Positions 9,466 through 17,879 of a stretch of 64,000 bases of DNA are shown one piece after another. The DNA is from Chitinophagaceae bacterium (GTDB taxonomy: Bacteria; Bacteroidota; Bacteroidia; Chitinophagales; Chitinophagaceae), in the NCBI GenBank assembly GCA_027489035.1, contig JAIYAN010000012.1, forward strand, positions 1-64,000, written 5' to 3'. A program made the position numbers and the translations under genes. Within the stretch, counting starts at the first letter, position 1. Each line of letters opens with the position of its first letter. The notes under the pieces were generated by a model that saw only the letters and a list, made by a program, of their open reading frames with translations, was not told the DNA's origin and did not search any database.

Positions 9466-10587
9466 CTAATAATTCACCACCTGCTCTTCCATAACCGGCA
9501 TGTCGCGCCAACCGTATTGTTGGTTTCTCAATTGTGGTTCGAATCCTGCTTCTCTGATCGCATCTTGAATGGTTACACTTGTAAATCGATGAGGCGCTCC
9601 TGCTGCACTTACTACATTCTCTTCAATCATAATGCTTCCAAAATCATTTGCGCCAGCATTCAAACAAATTTGCGCTACTTGTTTGCCAACAGTTAACCAA
9701 CTTGCCTGTATGTTTTTTACATTTGGCAACATAATTCTACTCATGGCAATCATGCGAATATATTCTTCAGGTGTAGTAAGATTTTGAACGCCACGAATTT
9801 TAGTAAGTAGCGTGTCTACATCCTGGAAAGTCCAAGGGATGAACGCTAAAAATCCTTTTACATGTTCTGGTTTACGACTTTGAACTTCTCTGATTTTTAC
9901 CAAATGCTCAAATCTTTCTGTTATCGTTTCTACATGTCCAAACATCATCGTAGCCGATGTAGTAATGTCTAATTTATGACACTCATGCATGATGTCTAAC
10001 CATTCTTGCGCACCACATTTTCCTTTACTGATTAATCGTCTAACCCTGTCTGTTAGTATCTCCGCACCTGCACCTGGCAAACTATCCATACCGGCTTCTT
10101 TCAATGCCATCAACACTTCGCGGTGTGTACTTTTTTCTAGTTTGGTGATGTGTGCAATTTCTGGCGGACCAAGGGTGTGTAATTTAATATTGGGGTAAAG
10201 CGATTTTAATTCTTTAAACAAATTGACATAAAACGATAATCCTAATTCTGGATGATGTCCGCCTTGAAGCAACAATTGATCGCCACCGTATTTGATGGTT
10301 TCTTCTATTTTTTGCTTGTAGGTTTCAATATCAGTGATATATGCATCCGCATGTCCGGGGATTCTGTAAAAGTTACAAAACTTACAATTGGCAAGACAAA
10401 CATTTGTTGTGTTTACGTTTCTATCGATTTGCCAGGTTACTTTGCCATGAGGAACTTGTTTTTTACGCAATTCATCAGCAACAAACATCAACTCTGTTAA
10501 TGGTGCGTTTTCAAATAAATAAACACCTTCTTCCACAGTAAGAAATTCGAAATTTATAGCTCTTTCTAGTATTTGTTGATAATCCAT
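9466..10587 (-). CDS. mqnC: Cyclic dehypoxanthinyl futalosine synthase (MqnC)
   Basis: Radical SAM enzyme that converts dehypoxanthine futalosine into the cyclic form in the futalosine route to menaquinone; cytosolic. The 373-aa length is normal for the family. The 4Fe-4S/SAM cysteines are C64, C68 and C71 (CLANCKFC). Other family motifs are LLQGGHHPELG, TLGPPEIAH, PGAGAEIL and TMMFGHVET. The product feeds the menaquinol used by the alternative complex III encoded at 22.6 kb. No other mqn gene is in the window, so the pathway is dispersed. Confidence 0.95.
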   Translation of the reverse strand: MDYQQILERAINFEFLTVEEGVYLFENAPLTELMFVADELRKKQVPHGKVTWQIDRNVNTTNVCLANCKFCNFYRIPGHADAYITDIETYKQKIEETIKYGGDQLLLQGGHHPELGLSFYVNLFKELKSLYPNIKLHTLGPPEIAHITKLEKSTHREVLMALKEAGMDSLPGAGAEILTDRVRRLISKGKCGAQEWLDIMHECHKLDITTSATMMFGHVETITERFEHLVKIREVQSRKPEHVKGFLAFIPWTFQDVDTLLTKIRGVQNLTTPEEYIRMIAMSRIMLPNVKNIQASWLTVGKQVAQICLNAGANDFGSIMIEENVVSAAGAPHRFTSVTIQDAIREAGFEPQLRNQQYGWRDMPVMEEQVVNY

Positions 10588-10681
10588 TTTAAAATTTGTT
10601 TGAAAAACATGAGTTTATGAAGACCTTAATAATAACAAACAACAAAAATAAGTTCAATTGGTTGTAATTTGAAGAAGAAAA

Positions 10682-11863
10682 ATGAGAATCGCCCTTTTAA
10701 TATTATTATTTTCAATTAATGGTCTATGTGTAAAAGCACAGGAAATAAAAGCTAATGCACAACCTTTAACAATCATTCCCTTTAAACAAATCAGTGGTGG
10801 CGTAATTTTGATAAAAGCTTGTTTGAACCATCATAAAGACAGTCTAAGTTTTATTCTCGATACTGGAAGTGGAGGGATTTCATTGGATTCAAATACGTCT
10901 ATTTCGCTTGGTTTTAATACAATGGAAACCGATACGATTATTTCAGGAATCGGTGGTTTACAAAAAGTACGATTTGCTTTTGATGAAACACTGCATATTA
11001 GCGAATTAACTATTGACCATCTTGCTATTCACCGATACGATTATGGTTTACTATCGAATGTTTATGGCGAAAAAATAGATGGTGTTATAGGAGCTCCTTT
11101 TTTTAAAAGATATGTTGTTCAAATCAATTTTGAATTGAATCAAATTTTCGTTTTTGCGCCTGGAAGTTTTCAATATCCTAAAAACGGAACTTTAATGAAA
11201 ATGCCCTTAAAACCCTTACCCATACAACACATTTTGGTAAAAGATAAAAAGAAAGTTGGATTTGATTTTTATTTGGATACCGGAGCTGGATTGCCATTTT
11301 TGATGAGCGAACAATTTACACAAGACAGCAATATTTTATCTCCCTTTAAAAACAGATATTTAATACAAGCAGAAGGTTTGGGCGGAAAAAAGCAAATGCG
11401 GTTAACGGTTTTAAAGCAAATTAAATTTGGTCCATTTACATTTCACAAAGTACCCACGTATTTATTTAAAGATGATTATAACGTTACATCTTATCCGATT
11501 TCGGGCGGTTTGGTTGGAAACGAAATATTGCGCCGATTTAATCTTATCATTAACTATGGCCAAAATGAAATTCATTTTTTACCCAACAATCATTATTTCG
11601 ACCATTTTGATTATGGGTATAGTGGATTGAATTTACTTTTAATAAACGATCAAATTATCGTTGAAGACATCATTCCACAATCACCAGCGGATTTGGCTGG
11701 ATTTAAAATTGGCGATGAAGTAATTAGTGTAGATGGTAATTTTTCGGGCAACCTGCAGCAGTATAAAAACATGCTTCAAGAACCCGAAAAAAAATTGAAA
11801 ATAATTTTAAAGCGATCGGGTGTACTTTTATCCATAAATATGAACACTTGGAGTATTTTATAA
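10682..11863 (+). CDS. Exported retropepsin-like aspartyl protease with PDZ domain
   Basis: 393 aa with signal peptide 1-19. There are two retropepsin-like halves, each with an aspartate motif: DTGSGG at D60 and DTGAG at D199. A C-terminal PDZ domain runs from about 310 to 390 (SPADLAGFKIGDEVISVDG). With both aspartates present in one chain, a pseudo-dimeric active site can form. Periplasmic localisation is likely. Two M16 peptidase genes follow after 40 bp on the same strand, so a protein-turnover cluster is plausible, though co-function is inference. Confidence 0.85.
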   Translation: MRIALLILLFSINGLCVKAQEIKANAQPLTIIPFKQISGGVILIKACLNHHKDSLSFILDTGSGGISLDSNTSISLGFNTMETDTIISGIGGLQKVRFAFDETLHISELTIDHLAIHRYDYGLLSNVYGEKIDGVIGAPFFKRYVVQINFELNQIFVFAPGSFQYPKNGTLMKMPLKPLPIQHILVKDKKKVGFDFYLDTGAGLPFLMSEQFTQDSNILSPFKNRYLIQAEGLGGKKQMRLTVLKQIKFGPFTFHKVPTYLFKDDYNVTSYPISGGLVGNEILRRFNLIINYGQNEIHFLPNNHYFDHFDYGYSGLNLLLINDQIIVEDIIPQSPADLAGFKIGDEVISVDGNFSGNLQQYKNMLQEPEKKLKIILKRSGVLLSINMNTWSIL

Positions 11864-11903
11864 TTATTTTCAACATCAACATTTGCAACCCTAACTTTAC
11901 AAC

Positions 11904-13142
11904 ATGATTCAGTACGAAAAATTTATATTAGACAATGGACTTCGTGTATTGGTACATGAAGATAAAAGCACGCCAATGGCGGTGTTGAATGTATTATATG
12001 ATGTAGGTGCAAAAGACGAAAATCCCGATAAGACTGGCTTTGCGCATTTGTTTGAGCATTTGATGTTTGGCGGAAGTAAAAACATTCCTTCTTATGATGA
12101 GCCATTGCAAGTAGCAGGTGGTGAAAATAATGCCTTTACCACCAATGACCTTACGAATTATTATTGTCAGTTGCCAGCCGAAAATATCGAAACAGCTTTT
12201 TGGTTAGAAAGTGACAGGATGTTGAGTTTGGCATTCAGCAAAAAAAGTTTAGAAGTACAACGTAAAGTAGTATGCGAAGAATTTAAAGAGCATTATATCA
12301 ATAAACCATACGGGGATGTTTGGCATAAAATGCGTGAATTGGCTTATACTACTCATCCTTATCGCTGGATGACCATTGGTGCTTCATTAAAACATGTTGA
12401 AGATGCAACACTAGAAGATGTAAAGGCATTTTTTTACAAACATTACACACCTTGTAACGCCATATTGGTCGTAGCTGGAAATGTAGAAACTGCACAGATG
12501 AAGGTGTTGGCAGAAAAATGGTTTGGTCCTATCCCAATGGGTGAAAAATATAACCGACAATTGCCTGTTGAACCAAAGCAAACATCATCGCGTACGTTGG
12601 AAGTAATATCAAACGTGCCTTTGGATGCGTTGTACAAATGTTGGCATATGCCTTCGCGTATGGATGAGCGTTACTATGCTGCTGAATTGATATCAGATAT
12701 TTTAGGCGGTGGAGGGTCATCTCGATTATTTCAAAGTTTGGTGAAAGAAAAGCAATTGTTTAGCAACATAGATTGTTATCATTTTGGCAGTACAGATGCG
12801 GGTTTGCTAACAATAGAAGGTAAAATTGTAAAAGGGGTAAACATTAAAGATGCAGAAAATGCCTTAATGGAAGAGATCAATAAAATCGTTGAAAACGGCA
12901 TTTCAGTTTCCGAATTAGAGAAAGTAAAAAACAAAGCAGAAAGTGCTTTGGCATTTGAAGATATGAGTTTGATGAATCGCGCTTCGAATATTGCGATGTA
13001 TGAAAATTTAGGAGAAGCTGAATTGATCAACACTGAACTTTCGAAATATCAGGCGGTTACAGCAGAAGAGGTATTAGCACAAGCACGTATTATTTTTGAT
13101 GAAAACAATTGTAATACCATGCATTATTTAAGCAACAATTAA
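11904..13142 (+). CDS. M16 family zinc peptidase, catalytic subunit
   Basis: 412 aa. The inverted zinc motif HxxEH is H48-LF-E51-H52 (AHLFEHLMFGG), followed by the downstream glutamate region KVVCEEFKEH. No signal peptide is visible, so it is probably cytoplasmic. It degrades peptides, like bacterial relatives of mitochondrial processing peptidase. The next gene, 8 bp downstream, is the non-catalytic partner. Such pairs form heterodimers in bacteria, where one chain gives the zinc site and the other the R/Y substrate-binding pair. Confidence 0.93.
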   Translation: MIQYEKFILDNGLRVLVHEDKSTPMAVLNVLYDVGAKDENPDKTGFAHLFEHLMFGGSKNIPSYDEPLQVAGGENNAFTTNDLTNYYCQLPAENIETAFWLESDRMLSLAFSKKSLEVQRKVVCEEFKEHYINKPYGDVWHKMRELAYTTHPYRWMTIGASLKHVEDATLEDVKAFFYKHYTPCNAILVVAGNVETAQMKVLAEKWFGPIPMGEKYNRQLPVEPKQTSSRTLEVISNVPLDALYKCWHMPSRMDERYYAAELISDILGGGGSSRLFQSLVKEKQLFSNIDCYHFGSTDAGLLTIEGKIVKGVNIKDAENALMEEINKIVENGISVSELEKVKNKAESALAFEDMSLMNRASNIAMYENLGEAELINTELSKYQAVTAEEVLAQARIIFDENNCNTMHYLSNN

Positions 13143-13150
13143 ACAAAGAA

Positions 13151-14428
13151 ATGAACAGAAAAATAGCGCCACAAATAAAGGATGCCGTAGATTATACATT
13201 AGCATTAAAGCCTTACGAACATTATACCTTAGACAATGGCATTAATGTATATAGCATTGATGCGGGTGCTCAGGAAGTGGTACAATTAGAAATGGTGTAT
13301 TATGCAGGTAATTGTTATGATCCATTAAAAGGAATTGCAGCAGCCACAAATTTTCTATTAAAGAACGGTACTACAAATAAAACGGCATTTCAAATCAATG
13401 AAGCCTTTGATTATTATGGTGGATATTGTAATCGTGCCTGTTATAATGAAACGTCTGTAGTAACCTTACATAGTTTATCGAAGCATGTAGATAAACTACT
13501 TCCCATTTTGCATGAAATGCTTACTGATTCTGTTTTTTTACAACAGGAGCTCGACATTTACAAACAAAATGTAAAGCAACGATTAAAAGTAAATTTACAG
13601 AAGGCGGAGTTTGTAGCGGGTCGTTTAATTGATAGTTATATTTATGGCGAGCATCATCCATACGGCGTTTATACCAATCCGTTAGATATAGATGCAATGA
13701 ATATTGAAGCGTGCAAAGCATTTTATCAGGAGTATTATATAAATGGCAATTGCACCATTTTTGTGTCGGGTAAAATGCCAATAAATTTTAAAGAAAGTTT
13801 GAATGCAGTATTTGGACAAATGCCGGTAAACAAAAAGCCGGTAAAAAAACCTGTGAATAAATCAATTCAAATTGAACAAAGGAAATTTAGGATTGATATC
13901 GATCCCAATTCGGTGCAGGGTGCCATAAGAATTGCGATGCCTTTTCCAAATCGTCATCATCCAGACTTTAAAAAAGTGATGGTATTGAATACATTGTTTG
14001 GTGGGTTTTTTGGATCCCGATTGATGAGTAATATCAGAGAGGAGAAGGGATACACTTACGGCATTTACAGCTACATTCAAAATCACATTCAGGAATCTGC
14101 ATGGGTAATCAGTACGGAAGCGGGCAAAGATGTATCGGAGGCAACAATAGAAGAAGTGTATAAAGAAATGCGCATATTACGAGAAGAAAAAATTGGTGAT
14201 GAGGAATTGTTGTTGGTGCGTAATTATATGATTGGTGGTATTTTGGGCGAATTAGACGGACCGTTTCAAATCATGGCGAAATGGAAAAATATTATCTTGA
14301 ATGGCATGGATGAAAATTATTTTTACGATTCTGTGCATGAAATAAAATCGGTGAATGCGGATGAGTTGATGGCTTTGGCGAATAAGTATTTGCGTCCAGA
14401 GAATTTCTGGGAGTTGGTGGTTTATTAA
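13151..14428 (+). CDS. M16 family peptidase, non-catalytic subunit
   Basis: 425 aa with the M16 fold but no HxxEH: the corresponding segment reads AAATNFLLKNGT. The C-terminal half keeps the conserved R...Y region (GSRLMSNIREEKGYTYGIYS) that binds substrate carboxylate in two-chain M16 enzymes. It is separated from the catalytic subunit by 8 bp, so the two are co-transcribed and probably translationally coupled. It has no signal peptide. Confidence 0.9.
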   Translation: MNRKIAPQIKDAVDYTLALKPYEHYTLDNGINVYSIDAGAQEVVQLEMVYYAGNCYDPLKGIAAATNFLLKNGTTNKTAFQINEAFDYYGGYCNRACYNETSVVTLHSLSKHVDKLLPILHEMLTDSVFLQQELDIYKQNVKQRLKVNLQKAEFVAGRLIDSYIYGEHHPYGVYTNPLDIDAMNIEACKAFYQEYYINGNCTIFVSGKMPINFKESLNAVFGQMPVNKKPVKKPVNKSIQIEQRKFRIDIDPNSVQGAIRIAMPFPNRHHPDFKKVMVLNTLFGGFFGSRLMSNIREEKGYTYGIYSYIQNHIQESAWVISTEAGKDVSEATIEEVYKEMRILREEKIGDEELLLVRNYMIGGILGELDGPFQIMAKWKNIILNGMDENYFYDSVHEIKSVNADELMALANKYLRPENFWELVVY

Positions 14429-14429
14429 A

Positions 14430-14635
14430 GGTTTAAATCGCTTCGCTTGTTTAATGGTTTAATTTGCTGCGCTGGTTTAAGGGTTGAAACACGAAGGCAC
14501 GAAGACGCGGTGTAGGAATTAAGGAATAAGAAACAAAAAATAAAAAATAAGGAAGTGGAGCTCATAGATTTTCGGAATCCCCAACCTTTTGAACTTATTG
14601 AACACATTGAACCTCTTGAACCTTTTTATTGTTTA
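14430..14635. repeat. Dispersed composite intergenic repeat
   Basis: Non-coding. It contains GTTTAAATCGCTTCGC and GTTTAATGGTTTAA (the inverse of 8690-8726), ACGAAGGCACGAAGACGC (14487-14507), then ATAAGGAAGTGGAG...CGGAATCCCCAACCTTTTGAAC and AACCTCTTGAACC strings. The last part closely matches 20262-20372 and the left edge of the window. It marks the left border of the toxin-antitoxin cluster. Confidence 0.75.
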
Positions 14636-14731
14636 TTTCCTCATATTCTCAATGTTATTTTCTTTCTATTAAAGGCGTTTAAAAACAACCTCTACTTAAA
14701 AAGATTCTTGAATTTTATTGTTTAAAAATAA

Positions 14732-14761
14732 TTCCCAATTTGGGAACATTTCTTATCTTTA
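14732..14761 (+). promoter_or_regulatory. higBA promoter with palindromic operator
   Basis: A perfect 15-bp palindrome, TTCCCAA-T-TTGGGAA (14732-14746), lies just upstream of a -7-like box TATCTTTA (14754-14761). This is the arrangement expected for autoregulation by a HigA-type antitoxin. The box would start transcription near 14766-14768, only about 10 nt before the TTG at 14776, so the longer upstream reading frame from 14718 cannot be translated from this promoter. Confidence 0.55.
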
Positions 14762-14775
14762 TAAAACAATAAATT

Positions 14776-15068
14776 TTGAGAGTGATTGCAAAAAAACATT
14801 GAAAGACTTTTGGTTTAAATACCCAGATTGTGAACAGCAATTGAAATCCTGGCATCAGGAAGCAGAAAAAGAATCTTGGGAGAGTCCGAATATTATAAAA
14901 TTAAAATTTCCAACATCGAGTATTATATCAGACAATAGAATTGTGTTCAACATCAAGGGAAATAAATATCAATTGGTTGTAAAAATTAATTACGATTTTC
15001 AAATTATTTGGATAAGATTTATTGGCACACATGAACAATACAATAAAATCAATGCTAAAACAATCTAA
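14776..15068 (+). CDS. higB: HigB-family toxin, start and body in different frames
   Basis: mRNA interferase of the RelE superfamily (HigB type). The body (TLKDFWFKYPD, FNIKGNKYQLVVKINY, IRFIGTHEQYNKI) is intact and family-typical. The usual N-terminus is encoded from TTG 14776 as MRVIAKK, but that frame then reads CAT TGA. A -1 shift on the A7 tract at 14790-14796 restores MRVIAKK-TLKDFW exactly. Either programmed or transcriptional slippage makes the toxin, or one A has been lost and the toxin is crippled. The only alternative without a shift starts at TTG 14718 upstream of the predicted promoter, or at internal TTG 14799 without the first beta strand. The antitoxin follows 10 bp downstream. 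Confidence 0.75.
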
Positions 15069-15078
15069 ACGCTAACTT

Positions 15079-15429
15079 ATGAAAATAATCAAAACAGAAT
15101 CTGAATATAAATCAGCATTAATAAAATTAGAAAAGCTTTTTAATGCAAAACCGAATACACCCAAAGGAGATGAACTCGAATTATTGTCTTTACTGATTGA
15201 AAAATACGAACAAGAAAAATATCCCATAGATATGCCAGACCCAATAGAGGCTATAAAGTTTAGGATGGAGCAAATGGGATACACCCAAAATGATTTGGCA
15301 AAAATTATTGGTTTGAAAAGCAGGGCCAGCGAAATATTAAATAGAAAACGATCGCTCACATTAGAGATGATCAGAAACTTACATGAAAAAATGAATATCC
15401 CAACACAGGTATTGATACAGGCGTATTGA
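15079..15429 (+). CDS. higA: HigA-family antitoxin
   Basis: 116-aa antitoxin. The N-terminal half (LEKLFNAKPNTPKGDELELL) is the toxin-binding extension seen in HigA proteins partnered with this HigB type. About residues 60-110 form an HTH_XRE DNA-binding domain (YTQNDLAKIIGLKSRASEIL). It neutralises HigB and probably binds the palindrome at 14732-14746 to repress the operon. It is intact, unlike the toxin start. Confidence 0.92.
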   Translation: MKIIKTESEYKSALIKLEKLFNAKPNTPKGDELELLSLLIEKYEQEKYPIDMPDPIEAIKFRMEQMGYTQNDLAKIIGLKSRASEILNRKRSLTLEMIRNLHEKMNIPTQVLIQAY

Positions 15430-15454
15430 TGGGTAGAGAATAAGATGGAATAAA

Positions 15455-15829
15455 TTAGTCTTTCAATAATTTATCTAAAACCTTTTTTAAATAAGATACT
15501 TCTTCTTTTAGTTGAGTAATTTGATCTTCGTAAAGTTTTCTTTCATTTTCCGTAAAACCTTTATTTACCACAAATCCGTTACCTGTTTGATTGTGCATCA
15601 CATTGAAAATCATTTGTTCGTTAAAGGTCATGATTTCTTCTGGAGCAACTCCAAGTAATTCAGCGATTTTCGTAAGTTTAGAATAAGAAATTTCTGTTTC
15701 CCCAAGTTCCATTTTAGAATAGGCACTTTGAGTAATGCCCAATTCACTGGCAATATGTGATTGTGTAAAATTCTTCAACTCGCGAAGTTTTTTAATTTTT
15801 TGTCCGAGTTGTAAAGGTTGAAATTCCAT
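15455..15829 (-). CDS. XRE-family regulator with C-terminal coiled coil
   Basis: 124 aa. HTH_XRE occupies residues 10-65 (LRELKNFTQSHIASELGITQ). A C-terminal coiled coil (about 90-122, QITQLKEEVSYLKKVLDKLL) probably mediates oligomerisation. It has the same architecture as the gene at 58984-59361. It sits convergent to higA and divergent from the MazF pair, with no evident toxin of its own. It could be an orphan antitoxin-like repressor or a plain regulator. Confidence 0.85.
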   Translation of the reverse strand: MEFQPLQLGQKIKKLRELKNFTQSHIASELGITQSAYSKMELGETEISYSKLTKIAELLGVAPEEIMTFNEQMIFNVMHNQTGNGFVVNKGFTENERKLYEDQITQLKEEVSYLKKVLDKLLKD

Positions 15830-15847
15830 TTAAAGTTTGGTTTGTTT

Positions 15848-15879
15848 CAAAGATAATAAGAAAATAGATTGGTGTGCAA
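15848..15879 (-). promoter_or_regulatory. Promoter of the XRE gene (TTG-N21-TATCTTTG)
   Basis: On the minus strand a -33 TTG (15879-15877) is followed after 21 nt by an exact TAnnTTTG box (15855-15848). The predicted start leaves a leader of only about 13-15 nt before the ATG at 15829. Confidence 0.6.
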
Positions 15880-16009
15880 TATTTAAAACTTAGCATGTTC
15901 CCGTTTTTTTCTTTCCAAAATACCGTCTTTCCATCTTTTAAAATCCTAACATACAGTGTAGTTTTAACCTATTATTATTTTTTTCTTTTTAAATAATTTA
16001 GTATGTACT

Positions 16010-16039
16010 TTTGGTATATACCAGAATTGTTTATCTTTA
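16010..16039 (+). promoter_or_regulatory. Promoter and palindromic operator of the MazF pair
   Basis: TTTG (16010-16013), 18 nt, TATCTTTA (16032-16039). A perfect 12-bp palindrome TGGTATATACCA (16012-16023) overlaps the -33 box, which is where an autorepressing RHH antitoxin would bind. Confidence 0.6.
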
Positions 16040-16053
16040 AATAAATAAATAAA

Positions 16054-16284
16054 ATGAAAACACTATCATTAAAACTAGACAATAAAATTTTTGATGAAAC
16101 AGAGCAAATCACGTATTCTCTAAAATTAGCTAGAAATCGTTATATAAATGAAGCAGTAAACATGTACAATCTATACAATAAAAGAAAACTATTAAAAAAA
16201 CAATTGGTTAAGGAATCAACATTAACCAGTAATGATGCTATGGAAGTTTTACACGAATTTGAAAAATTGATTGATGGAATTTAA
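16054..16284 (+). CDS. Ribbon-helix-helix antitoxin partner of MazF
   Basis: 76 aa. The N-terminus LSLKLDNKIFDETEQI followed by ARNRYINEAVNMYN has the beta-helix-helix pattern of RHH/CopG DNA-binding proteins. The charged C-terminal half would wrap the toxin. Its stop overlaps the toxin ATG by 11 bp, giving translational coupling. A palindrome lies in its promoter. The family is inferred from pattern and partner, and sequence similarity to named antitoxins is not obvious. Confidence 0.8.
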   Translation: MKTLSLKLDNKIFDETEQITYSLKLARNRYINEAVNMYNLYNKRKLLKKQLVKESTLTSNDAMEVLHEFEKLIDGI

Positions 16285-16609
16285 GCAATACGATATCTGG
16301 CTTGCAGATTTGAATCCAACTATAGGGACTGAGCCTGGTAAAACTAGGCCTGTTGTTATTATTCAAACCAATTTGTTAAACGATACCCATTTGTCAACAT
16401 TGATTTGCCCAATTACGTCAAAAATTAATAAAGAAATTGAATTGCTACGCGTTCATTTAAAAAAAGGTCAATTGGATATGCCTAGTGATATACTGATAGA
16501 CCAGATTAGGGCTATAGACAACAAACGATTCATAAAAAAATTAGGCAGTTTGACTTCGGAACAATCCAAAAAACTAAAATCTAACATTTGCATTGTTTTA
16601 GATTTATAA
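16274..16609 (+). CDS. mazF: MazF/PemK-family toxin endoribonuclease
   Basis: 111 aa. It is sequence-specific mRNA interferase-like, with family motifs YDIWLADLNPTIGTEPGKTRPVVIIQ, then LICPITS and QIRAIDNKRF. The conserved Arg/Pro turn (GKTRPVV) and the Ser/Thr region expected in active MazF are present, so it looks functional. I start at ATG 16274; TTG 16271 directly before it is less likely. It overlaps the antitoxin gene. Confidence 0.93.
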   Translation: MEFKQYDIWLADLNPTIGTEPGKTRPVVIIQTNLLNDTHLSTLICPITSKINKEIELLRVHLKKGQLDMPSDILIDQIRAIDNKRFIKKLGSLTSEQSKKLKSNICIVLDL

Positions 16610-16723
16610 AACCAATTGATCCAATTAAACGAAATTAAATCCAGTATCCAATGCTATAAAAATTAATATACTAGTAACTATTTATTTTAAAAACATCATT
16701 TTTTACTGGGACACTCTCTAAAC

Positions 16724-17707
16724 TTAGTTTTTCAAATCACACTCTTCAAGTGCACATTTTCTTGAACAAAATGCGCTGCGATATACAACTCCAATCGGGT
16801 CACTACAAGGTTTATTACTTCTTCCCCATCCCGTAAAATCAAAAGATTCTCCAGTATATTCTTTATTGCAAAATTTGCACTTTTTCACCTCTTTCAAAAA
16901 TTTATCGTTGTTTGTCTTTTGAACCTGAGCATCACTTATTTTATTAATGTCACGAATATTTTTTGCAATATTCATGTCAATAGAATAAAATTTATAAGAA
17001 ACATATAAACTCATTAAATCAAAATTATCTCCACCGGTATATTCAAAAATCTGTTTGTTTTTATTATCATAAACTATTCCATTTTCAAATCTAATAACCC
17101 AAGCGCCTAAATCATTAACCTGTTCTTTTGCTGATTTTTCATCAGATGGGGAAGAAATTAAATATACAGTATCACCAATAAGTTTATAAGTATCAATAGT
17201 GTTTTTATCTTTTAATTCTGAAATATTTGAGATTATTTCTTTAGAAAACGTTCTTCTTATTTGAATTGTATTTTTTCTTGGTTCTGAAATGAAGGCAACA
17301 ACCCAAAGACCCATTGATTTTGAAGAATAGTACTCTGTATTACTTTGAATCTGTTCATCACCTTGCGTAACACAATCTTTTCCCTCTTTGTAAAGAAAAA
17401 GTCTTATTTCTTGGTTGTTCGAATTTTTGAAAAATAATCCCCTTGATTTAGTTTTATTTTGAGAAAAACCACACAATGATTCAAATTGTGTCAAATAAAT
17501 ATTTGCTTTCGAATCTCCATTTTTAAAAGTAAATGTTGCGGGTCCTTCAATTTTATATTTTACATCATCAATTTTTCTATTAATTTCATCTGCCTTATTA
17601 ATTATCGCTGCAGCTTTTTTTGCTTTGTCTTGTAATGATTTAAATCCTTGACAGTAAGAAATTTCGAAAACCAATAACGATGATAACAAAAAAAAGATTT
17701 GCTTCAT
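16724..17707 (-). CDS. Exported protein with C-terminal zinc-ribbon-like cysteines
   Basis: I do not recognise the family. 327 aa with signal peptide 1-19 (ending SYC-Q). Residues 20-45 form an amphipathic/coiled segment, followed by a mixed beta-rich middle. The C-terminal 55 residues carry CKFCNKEYTG, then CSDP, then FCSRKCALEEC: paired cysteines resembling a treble-clef or zinc ribbon, unusual for an exported protein. It stands alone between the toxin-antitoxin cluster and a repeat block. Confidence concerns the gene, not its function. Confidence 0.7.
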   Translation of the reverse strand: MKQIFFLLSSLLVFEISYCQGFKSLQDKAKKAAAIINKADEINRKIDDVKYKIEGPATFTFKNGDSKANIYLTQFESLCGFSQNKTKSRGLFFKNSNNQEIRLFLYKEGKDCVTQGDEQIQSNTEYYSSKSMGLWVVAFISEPRKNTIQIRRTFSKEIISNISELKDKNTIDTYKLIGDTVYLISSPSDEKSAKEQVNDLGAWVIRFENGIVYDNKNKQIFEYTGGDNFDLMSLYVSYKFYSIDMNIAKNIRDINKISDAQVQKTNNDKFLKEVKKCKFCNKEYTGESFDFTGWGRSNKPCSDPIGVVYRSAFCSRKCALEECDLKN

Positions 17708-17879
17708 AAAATAAGAATTTAAAATTATTATTGTTTTTAATTATTAATTAAATGCAAATAACAATCTTATTCAGTCAGACAATTGAAATTGTTGGTATTA
17801 ATTTATTCTGTTAAGCAATAATTTATTCTTATTGTTTTGATGTTACTTGCTTGTTTCAAACAAAATTGTCCCTTCCAAT

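Noticed and set aside
9275-9511. 78-codon minus-strand frame with FMRFMRFMR
   Set aside because: Encodes the CATAAACC tandem repeat and overlaps the mqnC 3' end.
13151-14428. Second active zinc peptidase
   Set aside because: The HxxEH motif is missing, so it is the non-catalytic partner.
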